35,313 nucleotides of DNA, from positions 1-35,313 of the forward strand of contig JABIBQ010000047.1 of the NCBI GenBank assembly GCA_018652685.1. The letters are read 5' to 3'. The translations under genes and the position numbers were made by a program. The DNA comes from Candidatus Bathyarchaeota archaeon (GTDB lineage: Archaea > Thermoproteota > Bathyarchaeia > TCS64). The notes beneath the pieces were generated by a model. It was given only the letters and a program-made list of their open reading frames with translations, was not told where the DNA came from and did not search any database. Of this stretch, positions 16,425-23,372 are shown in pieces. The first letter of the stretch is position 1; each line of letters starts with the position of its first letter.

Positions 16425-16759
16425 ATTGGTACGAGAGACTGAAAAAGAACGCGGAGAGGAACGCCGAGAAGAACCAAATGTATCTCTGTCCCGAGCCTGA
16501 ACAGCTGAAAACTCTCATCGAGGGACTGGCCGTGAACAGGGAACGTTACGGTTACCCTAGCTGTCCATGCAGGATATCTACTGGAACCATCGAGAATGAT
16601 AAGGACATCATCTGCCCTTGCGATTACCGCACACTGGATGTAGTGGAGTTCGGGGTGTGCTATTGTGCACTATATGTCAACAAGGACATCCACGAGGGAA
16701 AGAGACCCATTGAGCCAATCCCAGAGAGAAGACATACGAGCAACAACTGGGCAGCCTAG
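16421..16759 (+). CDS. ftrB: Ferredoxin:thioredoxin reductase, catalytic beta subunit
   Basis: 112 residues, close to family length. All six diagnostic cysteines are in place: CPC at 48-50, CPC at 65-67 (followed by DYR) and CYC at 80-82. Together they form the redox disulfide and the adjacent [4Fe-4S] cluster that reduces it in two one-electron steps. A further Cys23 is present. No variable alpha subunit gene is in the window, as is usual outside cyanobacteria and plants, where the catalytic chain works alone. It is translationally coupled to the glutaredoxin-like gene, indicating a dedicated ferredoxin-driven disulfide reductase system. Confidence 0.92.
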   Translation: MNWYERLKKNAERNAEKNQMYLCPEPEQLKTLIEGLAVNRERYGYPSCPCRISTGTIENDKDIICPCDYRTLDVVEFGVCYCALYVNKDIHEGKRPIEPIPERRHTSNNWAA

Positions 16760-16765
16760 GGTTGT

Positions 16766-16772
16766 AAAAAAA
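16766..16772 (-). terminator. Oligo-T tract in the convergent gap
   Basis: Seven T on the minus strand, only 5 nt past the stop of the M14 gene and just after the end of the plus-strand reductase gene. It can end minus-strand transcripts. Confidence 0.4.
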
Positions 16773-16776
16773 GGGG

Positions 16777-19293
16777 CTAGCCCACAAGAGCGTTGAAGAA
16801 GAACTTAAAACTGGCGTCAGTCAGTGCCCTCATCTGGGGAGCGAAGCCATACATTATGACCCTTCCATCCTTCTTCTTTGCCTCAATCAGGGCAGCCTTC
16901 CTCGCGAGATATTTCTCACCTATGAGCCAGCCACTGAGCTTCATGTCCTCCTCTGGGTAGGTAACCACAACGCTGTAGTGGTCGTTGTTGTGGGTTGCCT
17001 TCACCGCGTAGGCGTGGTTCCCTCTAAGAAGGATCAACGCCTTCTCCGGCATACCGTACGCGAGGGGATGGCTGTTGTCAACATTCACCCACACGGTGCT
17101 GCCTGGACAGTGGAACTCCTTTGAGTTCACTTCCTTCAGGGTGTTGATAACTGGGACGCCCATCTTCTCGATGGCGTACTCACAGCTATCATAGAGGGCG
17201 AGGACGGTTCCTCCGTTCACAGCGAACTCGTTGATCTTCTCAACCCCGTCATCTCCGATACCAGACTTGTACTCAGGGGGAAGGACGGGAGCGGCAAACG
17301 CGCCCTTGTATTTTTTCTCGTAGAACTCCTCCACCTTATCACCCACGATCATGGCAGGTGAGTCGCTGGGAAGAATGAGCACGTCGTAGCCTTCCAGACC
17401 TTTCTTGATATCCTCGTCCCTGACTGTGGTATAGTCGAAACCGAACTCTTCAAGGAGCCACCTGGTCCAGCCCTCGTCCATGTTGCCGCCCCAGAAACGC
17501 TGGTACATTGCGACCTTCAGGGGCTTTGCATCCAGCATCTCTGATTCATACTTCGAGTCCAGTGGGATCAGCGTCAGATGGGTCTCCTCGGCGATCTCCT
17601 TTGCTGCATCCTTAATGTAGAACATGCCAGCGGGAAAATCAGTGCCTCCGACAGAGACTGGCATGGGTATCCTCTTGACCTCGATGCCCTCCTTTGCCAG
17701 TTTGTTCAAAGCCTTAAAGCTGTCGTTAATCCTGCAATCAATGAGATATCCGTGCTCGGAGTCACCACGAAGCCCGCCCTTTGGTGGCTCTGGGCAAACC
17801 CTTACGAATTTTCCCGAGGGAACCTCCTCGGCCTCCACGATCTTGACTCCCTTGAACTCGGCCATGGTCTGGGTAGCAAAGTCATAGTTCATCATCGGTG
17901 AGCCGTCTGGGCCACGCACCCACAGGTTGTCCCTATAGTTCGTTTGCCCCAGCAGGCTCAATATCAATGGTCTGACCGTCTGGCTGGCGAAAACCAGATG
18001 GCTGCCGGCAGGGTAGGATACCTCCCCCACCTTGACCTCTGACTCGGCCTTGTGAATCTCAACGCTGAGATCATCCAGGGTCTTCAGGAACCTAGCGGTT
18101 GTGTTAGGATCAAGCTGTCCCGGTGGGAAGATGAAGGCGTACGGTGCCTCGTTCTTTCCCTTATTGATGCTCCTCGTAGCCTTGTCATACATGTTCCTGA
18201 GGATTAGCTCTCTGTTGTTTGCTGCGACCTCAAGGGTCCCCATAGAAGCCGCCATCTGGCCCCTCAGAATATCGCTCAGGTGCCACCATCCGCCCTTCCA
18301 AGGGTTAGTGAAATTCATGTTGGCCCGGTACTCAGGCCTGCCTCTTGAATGTGGCTTGAGCTGGTGGTAGTGGACGTATACTGGCGTCGCGCCCTTGACG
18401 CTGGCGGACTCGGTGAACATACCACAGATATTCATCCATGGGAAAACTAGGCTGAAACCGGGCATAAAGTCAGCGGGGAAGACCGCCGCCTGCTCAATAC
18501 CATTGAGCCCCTCTGACTCCATCCTGATGACCATCTGGGCAGCGTAATGCTTCTGCTCGGTCCACACCATAGGGTCGGCGATCTCGTTCACCGGGTTGCT
18601 GTTTGGCGGAACGAAGAACCTGCTACCGTAGAAGCCCATCTGATGGTGGTCCAGGAAAGCCTGGGGGAACCACTCCTTGACTATGACACGGTTCATGACT
18701 TGGGTTTCGACCTGTGTGAGGGTTAACGCGTCCCTGTTGTTGTCGTGGCCCGTGTACTTGTGATAGAGCCATGGGAGGCCCGCGCCCTCGTACTCCGTGC
18801 CCAAGTTCTCGTTGTACCAGTCCACAGTCATGACCTGCCCGTCCGGGTTGGCGCATGGGAACAGCAGCAGGACTACATTATCTCTGATCTTTTTGACAAG
18901 TGGCTCGTCGCTGGTGATGAGCCTGTACGCCAAGTCTGATGCGCCCTGTGTACCACCGACCTCGCTGGCGTGGATGCTCATGGTCATCACCACAACAGCC
19001 TTGCCCTCTATGATGATCCTTTCTACCTCCGCCTCGTCAAGGTTCTCGGGGTGACTGATGCTCCAGCTGTCACCTCTGATCTTGCCGAGATTTTTCAGGT
19101 TCTCAGGTGATGAGATGTAAGATAGGAGGATAGGATACCCATCGGTGGATTTTCCCTCTTCGACCACCTTGATCATGTTTGATGAACCATCGAGTTTGTA
19201 GAAATACTCCACAACCTTGTCCCATCTGATTAATTGTCTGTCAGTCCCAGGCTTGAAGCCATAGAACTCCTCAGGAGAAGTAATACCTGTCAT
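16777..19293 (-). CDS. Large M14-family zinc carboxypeptidase homologue
   Basis: 838 residues. The first half is a carboxypeptidase A-type domain: HASEVGGTQ near residue 105 gives the HxxE zinc ligands, FPCANPDGQ the usual NPDG turn, a following NNRD stretch the substrate Arg region, FLDHHQMG near residue 220 the third zinc His, and MFTESASVKGATP the catalytic Glu. The C-terminal half (about 590-838) resembles a class I glutamine amidotransferase-like fold (YDVLILPSDSP, GGTVLALYDSCEY), a combination seen in long M14 proteins. There is no signal peptide, unusual for this group, so it may act on internalised peptides. ATG at 19293 is supported by a TATA element 25 nt upstream. Confidence 0.87.
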   Translation of the reverse strand: MTGITSPEEFYGFKPGTDRQLIRWDKVVEYFYKLDGSSNMIKVVEEGKSTDGYPILLSYISSPENLKNLGKIRGDSWSISHPENLDEAEVERIIIEGKAVVVMTMSIHASEVGGTQGASDLAYRLITSDEPLVKKIRDNVVLLLFPCANPDGQVMTVDWYNENLGTEYEGAGLPWLYHKYTGHDNNRDALTLTQVETQVMNRVIVKEWFPQAFLDHHQMGFYGSRFFVPPNSNPVNEIADPMVWTEQKHYAAQMVIRMESEGLNGIEQAAVFPADFMPGFSLVFPWMNICGMFTESASVKGATPVYVHYHQLKPHSRGRPEYRANMNFTNPWKGGWWHLSDILRGQMAASMGTLEVAANNRELILRNMYDKATRSINKGKNEAPYAFIFPPGQLDPNTTARFLKTLDDLSVEIHKAESEVKVGEVSYPAGSHLVFASQTVRPLILSLLGQTNYRDNLWVRGPDGSPMMNYDFATQTMAEFKGVKIVEAEEVPSGKFVRVCPEPPKGGLRGDSEHGYLIDCRINDSFKALNKLAKEGIEVKRIPMPVSVGGTDFPAGMFYIKDAAKEIAEETHLTLIPLDSKYESEMLDAKPLKVAMYQRFWGGNMDEGWTRWLLEEFGFDYTTVRDEDIKKGLEGYDVLILPSDSPAMIVGDKVEEFYEKKYKGAFAAPVLPPEYKSGIGDDGVEKINEFAVNGGTVLALYDSCEYAIEKMGVPVINTLKEVNSKEFHCPGSTVWVNVDNSHPLAYGMPEKALILLRGNHAYAVKATHNNDHYSVVVTYPEEDMKLSGWLIGEKYLARKAALIEAKKKDGRVIMYGFAPQMRALTDASFKFFFNALVG

Positions 19294-19314
19294 TAAAACA
19301 CGAATACCCCCTGA

Positions 19315-19326
19315 GATTATTTAACG
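19315..19326 (-). promoter_or_regulatory. TATA box for the M14 gene
   Basis: Minus-strand GTTAAATAATCT, centred about 27 nt before the ATG at 19293, predicting initiation at or next to the A of the start codon. Confidence 0.5.
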
Positions 19327-19530
19327 ATGTTCAGCAAACTGCACTTGTTATTAGAAAACCATTATTCGGACATTATCGGTTTCAATAACAAAAACAGCAA
19401 GCACGAATCTGGTAACGTCTTGACATCTCGTTACTTGACTTATATCACTGCACCAATGATAAAAACTGACAGCAGAATTCCCAGAAATTATGTCTTTTCA
19501 CTAGTTTACACAATGGGCGATAAAATTCTT

Positions 19531-19549
19531 TACTTTAAATACTTTAAAT
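19531..19549 (+). promoter_or_regulatory. Tandem TATA-like elements before the TBP operon
   Basis: The 9-mer TACTTTAAA occurs twice without a gap (19531-19539 and 19540-19548). The second copy lies about 35 nt before the ATG at 19580 and an AGGAAAG sits 3-9 nt before that start. Two adjacent TATA boxes before the gene cluster that encodes TBP suggest promoter strength tuning or TBP feedback. Confidence 0.5.
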
Positions 19550-19579
19550 AGAAGAATTCAAGCATATATTAGGAAAGCC

Positions 19580-19906
19580 ATGAAGTTTGTCCAGTTAAAT
19601 ACCATACGGGACTTAGTTATGCTTGTCGCCAGTTCACCTGCTACAAACGTCATACAGCACCTAAACAAAGGTGGAAAACACGTTTACTTCGTTATCGGAG
19701 GTACGCTGAGCGAGGTTTTCATCTATCTCGTCAAGCTGAATGACCCCATTGAAGGTAAATTCATCACGTACAACAGCTACAAAGGAGAAATAGGCTCAAG
19801 CGAGAATATAGCCTCTGAGCCAAACATGAATAGCTTCCCCATCATCGAGATAATGAATCAGAACCTCATCCCAGAAGAGATGCTTGAGACGGTAGCTGGA
19901 CTATAA
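19580..19906 (+). CDS. Hypothetical protein, first gene of the TBP operon
   Basis: 108-residue protein that I do not recognise. It begins with a helical segment (KFVQLNTIRDLVMLVASSPATN), followed by beta strands (KHVYFVIGG, VFIYLVKL, KFITYNSY), and ends with an acidic helix. The central pattern could be a small alpha/beta sensor or ligand fold. It lacks cysteines and membrane spans. The TBP gene starts with GTG one nucleotide after its TAA, so it is co-transcribed and very likely translationally coupled with TBP. That link to transcription is inference from position only. Confidence 0.65.
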   Translation: MKFVQLNTIRDLVMLVASSPATNVIQHLNKGGKHVYFVIGGTLSEVFIYLVKLNDPIEGKFITYNSYKGEIGSSENIASEPNMNSFPIIEIMNQNLIPEEMLETVAGL

Positions 19907-19907
19907 G

Positions 19908-20540
19908 GTGAAAGAAGTGGATATTGAGGATTATATTGACGATCTAGACATTGAGCTGGAAGAGGAGGTCAGCAAGAACCTCATCGACGAGGAGTTGGCC
20001 ATTAGTGTCGAGAACGTCGTCGCGTCAGTAACACTCGACCAGAAGATAGACCTGCTTGAAATAATGAAAATATTCAGGAACGTGGAGTACAGGCCGAAAC
20101 AGTTCCCTGGCCTCGTTTACAGGATTAAGAGACCAAAGACGGCCACCCTGATCTTTGCTTCAGGCAAGATGGTCTGCACAGGGGCCAAATCGGAGAGAAT
20201 GGCGGTTAGGGCTGTCCACAAAGTCGTGCGCGACTTGAGAAACAAAAATATCATCAAAGAGGGAAAGCCCAAAATTGTGATCCAAAACATCGTAGCAAGC
20301 GGCAACCTCCACGGCAAGATCGACTTAGAGACCGCAGCGGACATCATGGATAACGTGATGTACGAGCCTGAGCAGTTCCCAGGACTTATCTACAGGATGC
20401 AGACACCAAAGGTAGTTATGCTCCTATTTGCATCGGGTAAGCTGGTCTGCACGGGCGCAAAACATGAGGACATGGTCAAGGAATCGGTTGCGCAACTCCA
20501 CGCACTCCTTAAGGACTATGAGCTCCTCTACTACGAATAG
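19908..20540 (+). CDS. tbp: TATA-box-binding protein
   Basis: General transcription factor that binds the TATA box and recruits TFB and RNA polymerase. 210 residues in two tandem repeats of about 85-90 residues: repeat one (about 30-118) with YRPKQFPGLVYRIKRPK and FASGKMVCTGAKS, repeat two (about 120-208) with YEPEQFPGLIYRMQTPK and FASGKLVCTGAKH. Both inserts carry the Phe and Leu/Val groups that intercalate in the minor groove. An acidic N-terminal extension of about 28 residues (EDYIDDLDIELEEE) is unusual, as archaeal TBPs more often have an acidic C-tail. Start codon is GTG at 19908. Followed after 10 nt by the RPC34-like gene. Confidence 0.97.
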   Translation: MKEVDIEDYIDDLDIELEEEVSKNLIDEELAISVENVVASVTLDQKIDLLEIMKIFRNVEYRPKQFPGLVYRIKRPKTATLIFASGKMVCTGAKSERMAVRAVHKVVRDLRNKNIIKEGKPKIVIQNIVASGNLHGKIDLETAADIMDNVMYEPEQFPGLIYRMQTPKVVMLLFASGKLVCTGAKHEDMVKESVAQLHALLKDYELLYYE

Positions 20541-20550
20541 AGGTACGGCA

Positions 20551-20922
20551 ATGGCACCAAAAAACAATAAAGCAGAGCAAAAAGCTCTAAAATTAATCTT
20601 CGATACAGGAGAGGAGGGCTTACTTCAGAGTGAGCTCTGGAAGCTCCTTGATGTCAGCAGCCGTGAAGGCAGCAGGATGGCAAAAAAGTTCGAAGAGAAA
20701 GGCAGAGTACTCCGTGAAAAAGTCCTGAACAACGGACGATGGACTTACAAGATATTCTCAAAGAAGGAGCTCGTGACCCTTGACTCGATAGAGGGCTGCC
20801 CATGCCTCATCTGCGACGAAGTAGAGAAATGCTTCGGAGACGGATCGATATCCCCTACGACATGTCTGAAACTGACGGCATGGCTTGACCCCAGGATAGA
20901 ACAGCTTCCGCCCAGTGAGTAA
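20551..20922 (+). CDS. RPC34-like winged-helix protein with an Fe-S cysteine cluster
   Basis: 123 residues. Residues 8-75 form a winged-helix domain (SELWKLLDVSSREGSRMAKK as recognition region, then a hairpin RWTYKIFSKK). The C-terminal part has Cys83, 85, 88, 94 and 105 in the order CPCLIC, C, C, matching the Fe-S-binding tail of archaeal orthologues of eukaryotic RNA polymerase III subunit RPC34/RPC39. Those orthologues are known from Crenarchaeota and Thaumarchaeota. It lies directly after TBP, which fits a role in promoter opening or polymerase specialisation. ATG at 20551 is preferred; the longer frame overlapping TBP has no similarity. A generic Lrs14/ArsR-type regulator is the less likely alternative. 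Confidence 0.78.
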   Translation: MAPKNNKAEQKALKLIFDTGEEGLLQSELWKLLDVSSREGSRMAKKFEEKGRVLREKVLNNGRWTYKIFSKKELVTLDSIEGCPCLICDEVEKCFGDGSISPTTCLKLTAWLDPRIEQLPPSE

Positions 20923-20927
20923 AAAAT

Positions 20928-21911
20928 ATGAATGACGGGCAAAAGGAGATCATACGGTACGCGGTGACTTTTATCGCCCTCATAGTGGTCTTCTACGGGG
21001 GAACTGTGGTCATGCGGAACTCCCTCGGAACCGCAAACCCAATGATGGTTGTCATCAGCCAGAGCATGATACCTACTCTGGGAGTTGGGGATTTCATATT
21101 TATCCAGAGCATCGATGACTTTGATACAGTAAATATAGGTGACCCGCCCGTAGGAGATATACTGGTCTTTTTTAGACCAGGTTATAGCGAAGAGTACATT
21201 GTCCACAGGGCGATAGGAGGAACCCTCGTTGAAGCCAGGTGGGTGTACCAGACCAAGGGAGACCACAACGCTTTCCAGGACGGCTTCACTGTGGACCAGG
21301 GACTGGTTGCGGGAAAGGTAATAAACAGGATCCCTATCCTCGGTTACTTCAGCCTGTTCATCAAGACCATGAAGGGCTTCGGGCTTATCCTGACACTCAT
21401 GGCTGTTTCCTTCTTCTATGAAGACGTTTTGCCAAAGAAAACGGAGGAAAACAGGGGAACCTTCAACAGTCTAAGCGTCGCGCCGTTCCTGATAGCGCCT
21501 ATTATTATTCTCAAGATATGGGTGACTCCTGAGAACCACGCAGATCTTGAGATCGCGGCAATCGCGGCATGGTATCTTGGGTGCATCGTGCTGCCGCTTG
21601 CTACGGAGGACGACGACATGGGGCTCATGTTCTGGCTCTACCATCTTGTTCTGCTCATGATCCCAATAGCCTGTGACCTTGTTTGGTGGCAAGCCCACAT
21701 AACGCCCAGCCAATGGTGGAGAATTCAGGGAAGCATAGTACCCGTATCTTGGCTATTAATGGAGGAGACTAACTTGTTCAACCAAGCCTTCACCATGATA
21801 ATTACATGGCTAGGACCGGGAATTCTCATCTTCCTCGGGTTGCTGTACGCCAAGCGGAGCAATATAGTAATGGTCAAAAACATCAGCGACCTGCTTAGAC
21901 GAGTCGAATAA
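20928..21911 (+). CDS. Signal peptidase I, archaeal/ER (Sec11) type, with polytopic C-terminus
   Basis: 327-residue membrane protease that removes N-terminal signal peptides. After an N-terminal membrane span (about 7-27) comes the catalytic Ser in VVISQSMIPTLGVGDF, and the His in EYIVHRAIGG, the Ser-His arrangement of archaeal and ER enzymes in place of the bacterial Ser-Lys. GDHNAFQDG is also present. The last 180 residues contain about five more hydrophobic segments (near 146-168, 186-202, 209-229, 235-255, 289-311), well beyond a minimal 150-200 residue Sec11-type enzyme. It starts 5 nt after the RPC34-like stop, so this secretion gene is fused to the transcription-factor operon. Confidence 0.88.
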   Translation: MNDGQKEIIRYAVTFIALIVVFYGGTVVMRNSLGTANPMMVVISQSMIPTLGVGDFIFIQSIDDFDTVNIGDPPVGDILVFFRPGYSEEYIVHRAIGGTLVEARWVYQTKGDHNAFQDGFTVDQGLVAGKVINRIPILGYFSLFIKTMKGFGLILTLMAVSFFYEDVLPKKTEENRGTFNSLSVAPFLIAPIIILKIWVTPENHADLEIAAIAAWYLGCIVLPLATEDDDMGLMFWLYHLVLLMIPIACDLVWWQAHITPSQWWRIQGSIVPVSWLLMEETNLFNQAFTMIITWLGPGILIFLGLLYAKRSNIVMVKNISDLLRRVE

Positions 21912-22043
21912 AGTTATTGAGTTTAATCATCCTTGGGCAATCAGATCAAAGGAATCTTATGTGAACAAGAACGGGATTCATCTGAGCCACTATTATCTGG
22001 TAAGATTTAAACAGGAAAACCCTAGCTTTATCGTTGAATCAGC

Positions 22044-23075
22044 TTGAAGAATGTCAAGATAGTATCATACGGAATTGGTGTCATTGGCCAGAGGCTCGCA
22101 AGACACCTCCTCTCAAAGGAGGGAATCGAGATCGTCGGTGCCATCGACATCAACCCAGCAATTCTCGGAAAGGACCTGGGAGAGGTCCTTGGGAAGGAGA
22201 AGATAGGGGTAATCATCAGCAGCGACGTGGACAAGGTTCTTAGCGAGACAAAACCGGACATCGTGGCCCACACCACCATGAGCTACCTGCGCCAGACCTA
22301 CGACCAGTTCGCTGGCATACTGAAGCACGGCGTCAACATCATCAGTACCTGCGAGGAGCTGGGGTACCCATACGTCGAGGACGAGGCAACAGAGCTAGCC
22401 AAGAAGCTGGACGTAATTGCCAAGGAGAACAAAGTCACCATGCTTGGAACCGGAATCAACCCTGGTTTCCTCATGGACACCCTGCCAATTTTCCTAACAG
22501 GCCCATGTGAGCAGGTTGAGGAAATGCATATCGCGAGGCAGATGGATGCCGCCACGCGCCGGATTCCCTTTCAGAAAAAGATCGGGGCAGGAATGACCGT
22601 AAAGGAGTACAGGGACGCCATCGATAACCACAAGATCACAGGCCATGTCGGCCTTGAGCAGAGCATCATGATGATTGCGGACTCCCTGGGATGGGTAATT
22701 GACGAGATCAAGGTAGACATGCCAGAGCCAATCACCTTCGACCACGACGTAGCCAGCAACGCCATCAAGGTGCCAGCGGGAAACGTCGCAGGAGGGTTCC
22801 AGATGGCATACGGCATCAGCAAGGGGAAAGCCCTCATCACGATGGACTTTAAGGCATACATCGGCGCACCCGAGGAGTACGACAGCGTCAGCATCAAGGG
22901 AGTCCCACCGATTAACAACAAGATCACCCCATGTGTCCACGGTGACCACGGCACCATCGCCATGACCACCAATATGATCCCACATGTCATCAACGCCGAG
23001 CCCGGTCTCAAGACCATGGCAGAGCTGCCGACTCCCCACGCAACCCCAGTCCACTTCGGCAAATACGTTAAATAA
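22044..23075 (+). CDS. NAD(P)-binding dihydrodipicolinate reductase-like/2,4-diaminopentanoate dehydrogenase-like protein
   Basis: 343 residues with an N-terminal Rossmann fold (VKIVSYGIGVIGQRLARHL, GIGVIG as the dinucleotide loop), DIN at the end of the second strand, and a central region (NIISTCEELGYP, GTGINPGFLMD) that matches the 2,4-diaminopentanoate dehydrogenase group from ornithine fermentation rather than DapB proper. That enzyme oxidatively deaminates diaminopentanoate and feeds amino-acid catabolism. The start codon is TTG at 22044: it gives the right family N-terminus and a TATA-like GATTTAAAC lies about 36 nt before it. No other ornithine-pathway gene is visible here, so the substrate remains tentative. 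Confidence 0.75.
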   Translation: MKNVKIVSYGIGVIGQRLARHLLSKEGIEIVGAIDINPAILGKDLGEVLGKEKIGVIISSDVDKVLSETKPDIVAHTTMSYLRQTYDQFAGILKHGVNIISTCEELGYPYVEDEATELAKKLDVIAKENKVTMLGTGINPGFLMDTLPIFLTGPCEQVEEMHIARQMDAATRRIPFQKKIGAGMTVKEYRDAIDNHKITGHVGLEQSIMMIADSLGWVIDEIKVDMPEPITFDHDVASNAIKVPAGNVAGGFQMAYGISKGKALITMDFKAYIGAPEEYDSVSIKGVPPINNKITPCVHGDHGTIAMTTNMIPHVINAEPGLKTMAELPTPHATPVHFGKYVK

Positions 23076-23086
23076 AACCTACAGAG

Positions 23087-23115
23087 GGTCCGAGAGGACC
23101 ACATTATTTTCTTTT
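23087..23115 (+). terminator. Hairpin plus U-rich tail
   Basis: GGTCC (23087-23091), a GAGA loop of GNRA type, and GGACC (23096-23100), followed by a T-rich stretch. It sits 12 nt after the stop at 23075 and looks like an intrinsic terminator, uncommon in archaea, where oligo-T alone suffices. Confidence 0.55.
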
Positions 23116-23372
23116 AAAATCTATACGTTTGAGACATTCTCGTCGTCTCGTGTCATATGATCCTCAAGTTTGTGCAGTCCTCAGCTCTCACGTTTTAAGA
23201 ACACAGCTTTGGCTACAAGCAACGAGACAGTAGAGATGCGCGCACACCAAAACATGATCAATTCCAGAAGGATAATACTGATTTCTAGATGCCAGAGTTT
23301 AGGTTCCTGATAGTAGAGGATTCGAAGAGAAAGAGATTTTGACCTCTTGTTCCTTGACTGAAAACTTTGCAA

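Noticed and set aside
19327-19551. 74-residue plus-strand reading frame in the gap before the TBP operon
   Set aside because: It overlaps the M14 promoter at one end and the tandem TATA elements at the other, is A/T-rich and has no domain-like pattern.
23181-23372. 63-residue minus-strand reading frame between the DAP-dehydrogenase-like and D-aminoacylase genes
   Set aside because: Low-complexity basic sequence with no ribosome site or promoter of its own; the gap shows only the hairpin terminator at 23087-23115.
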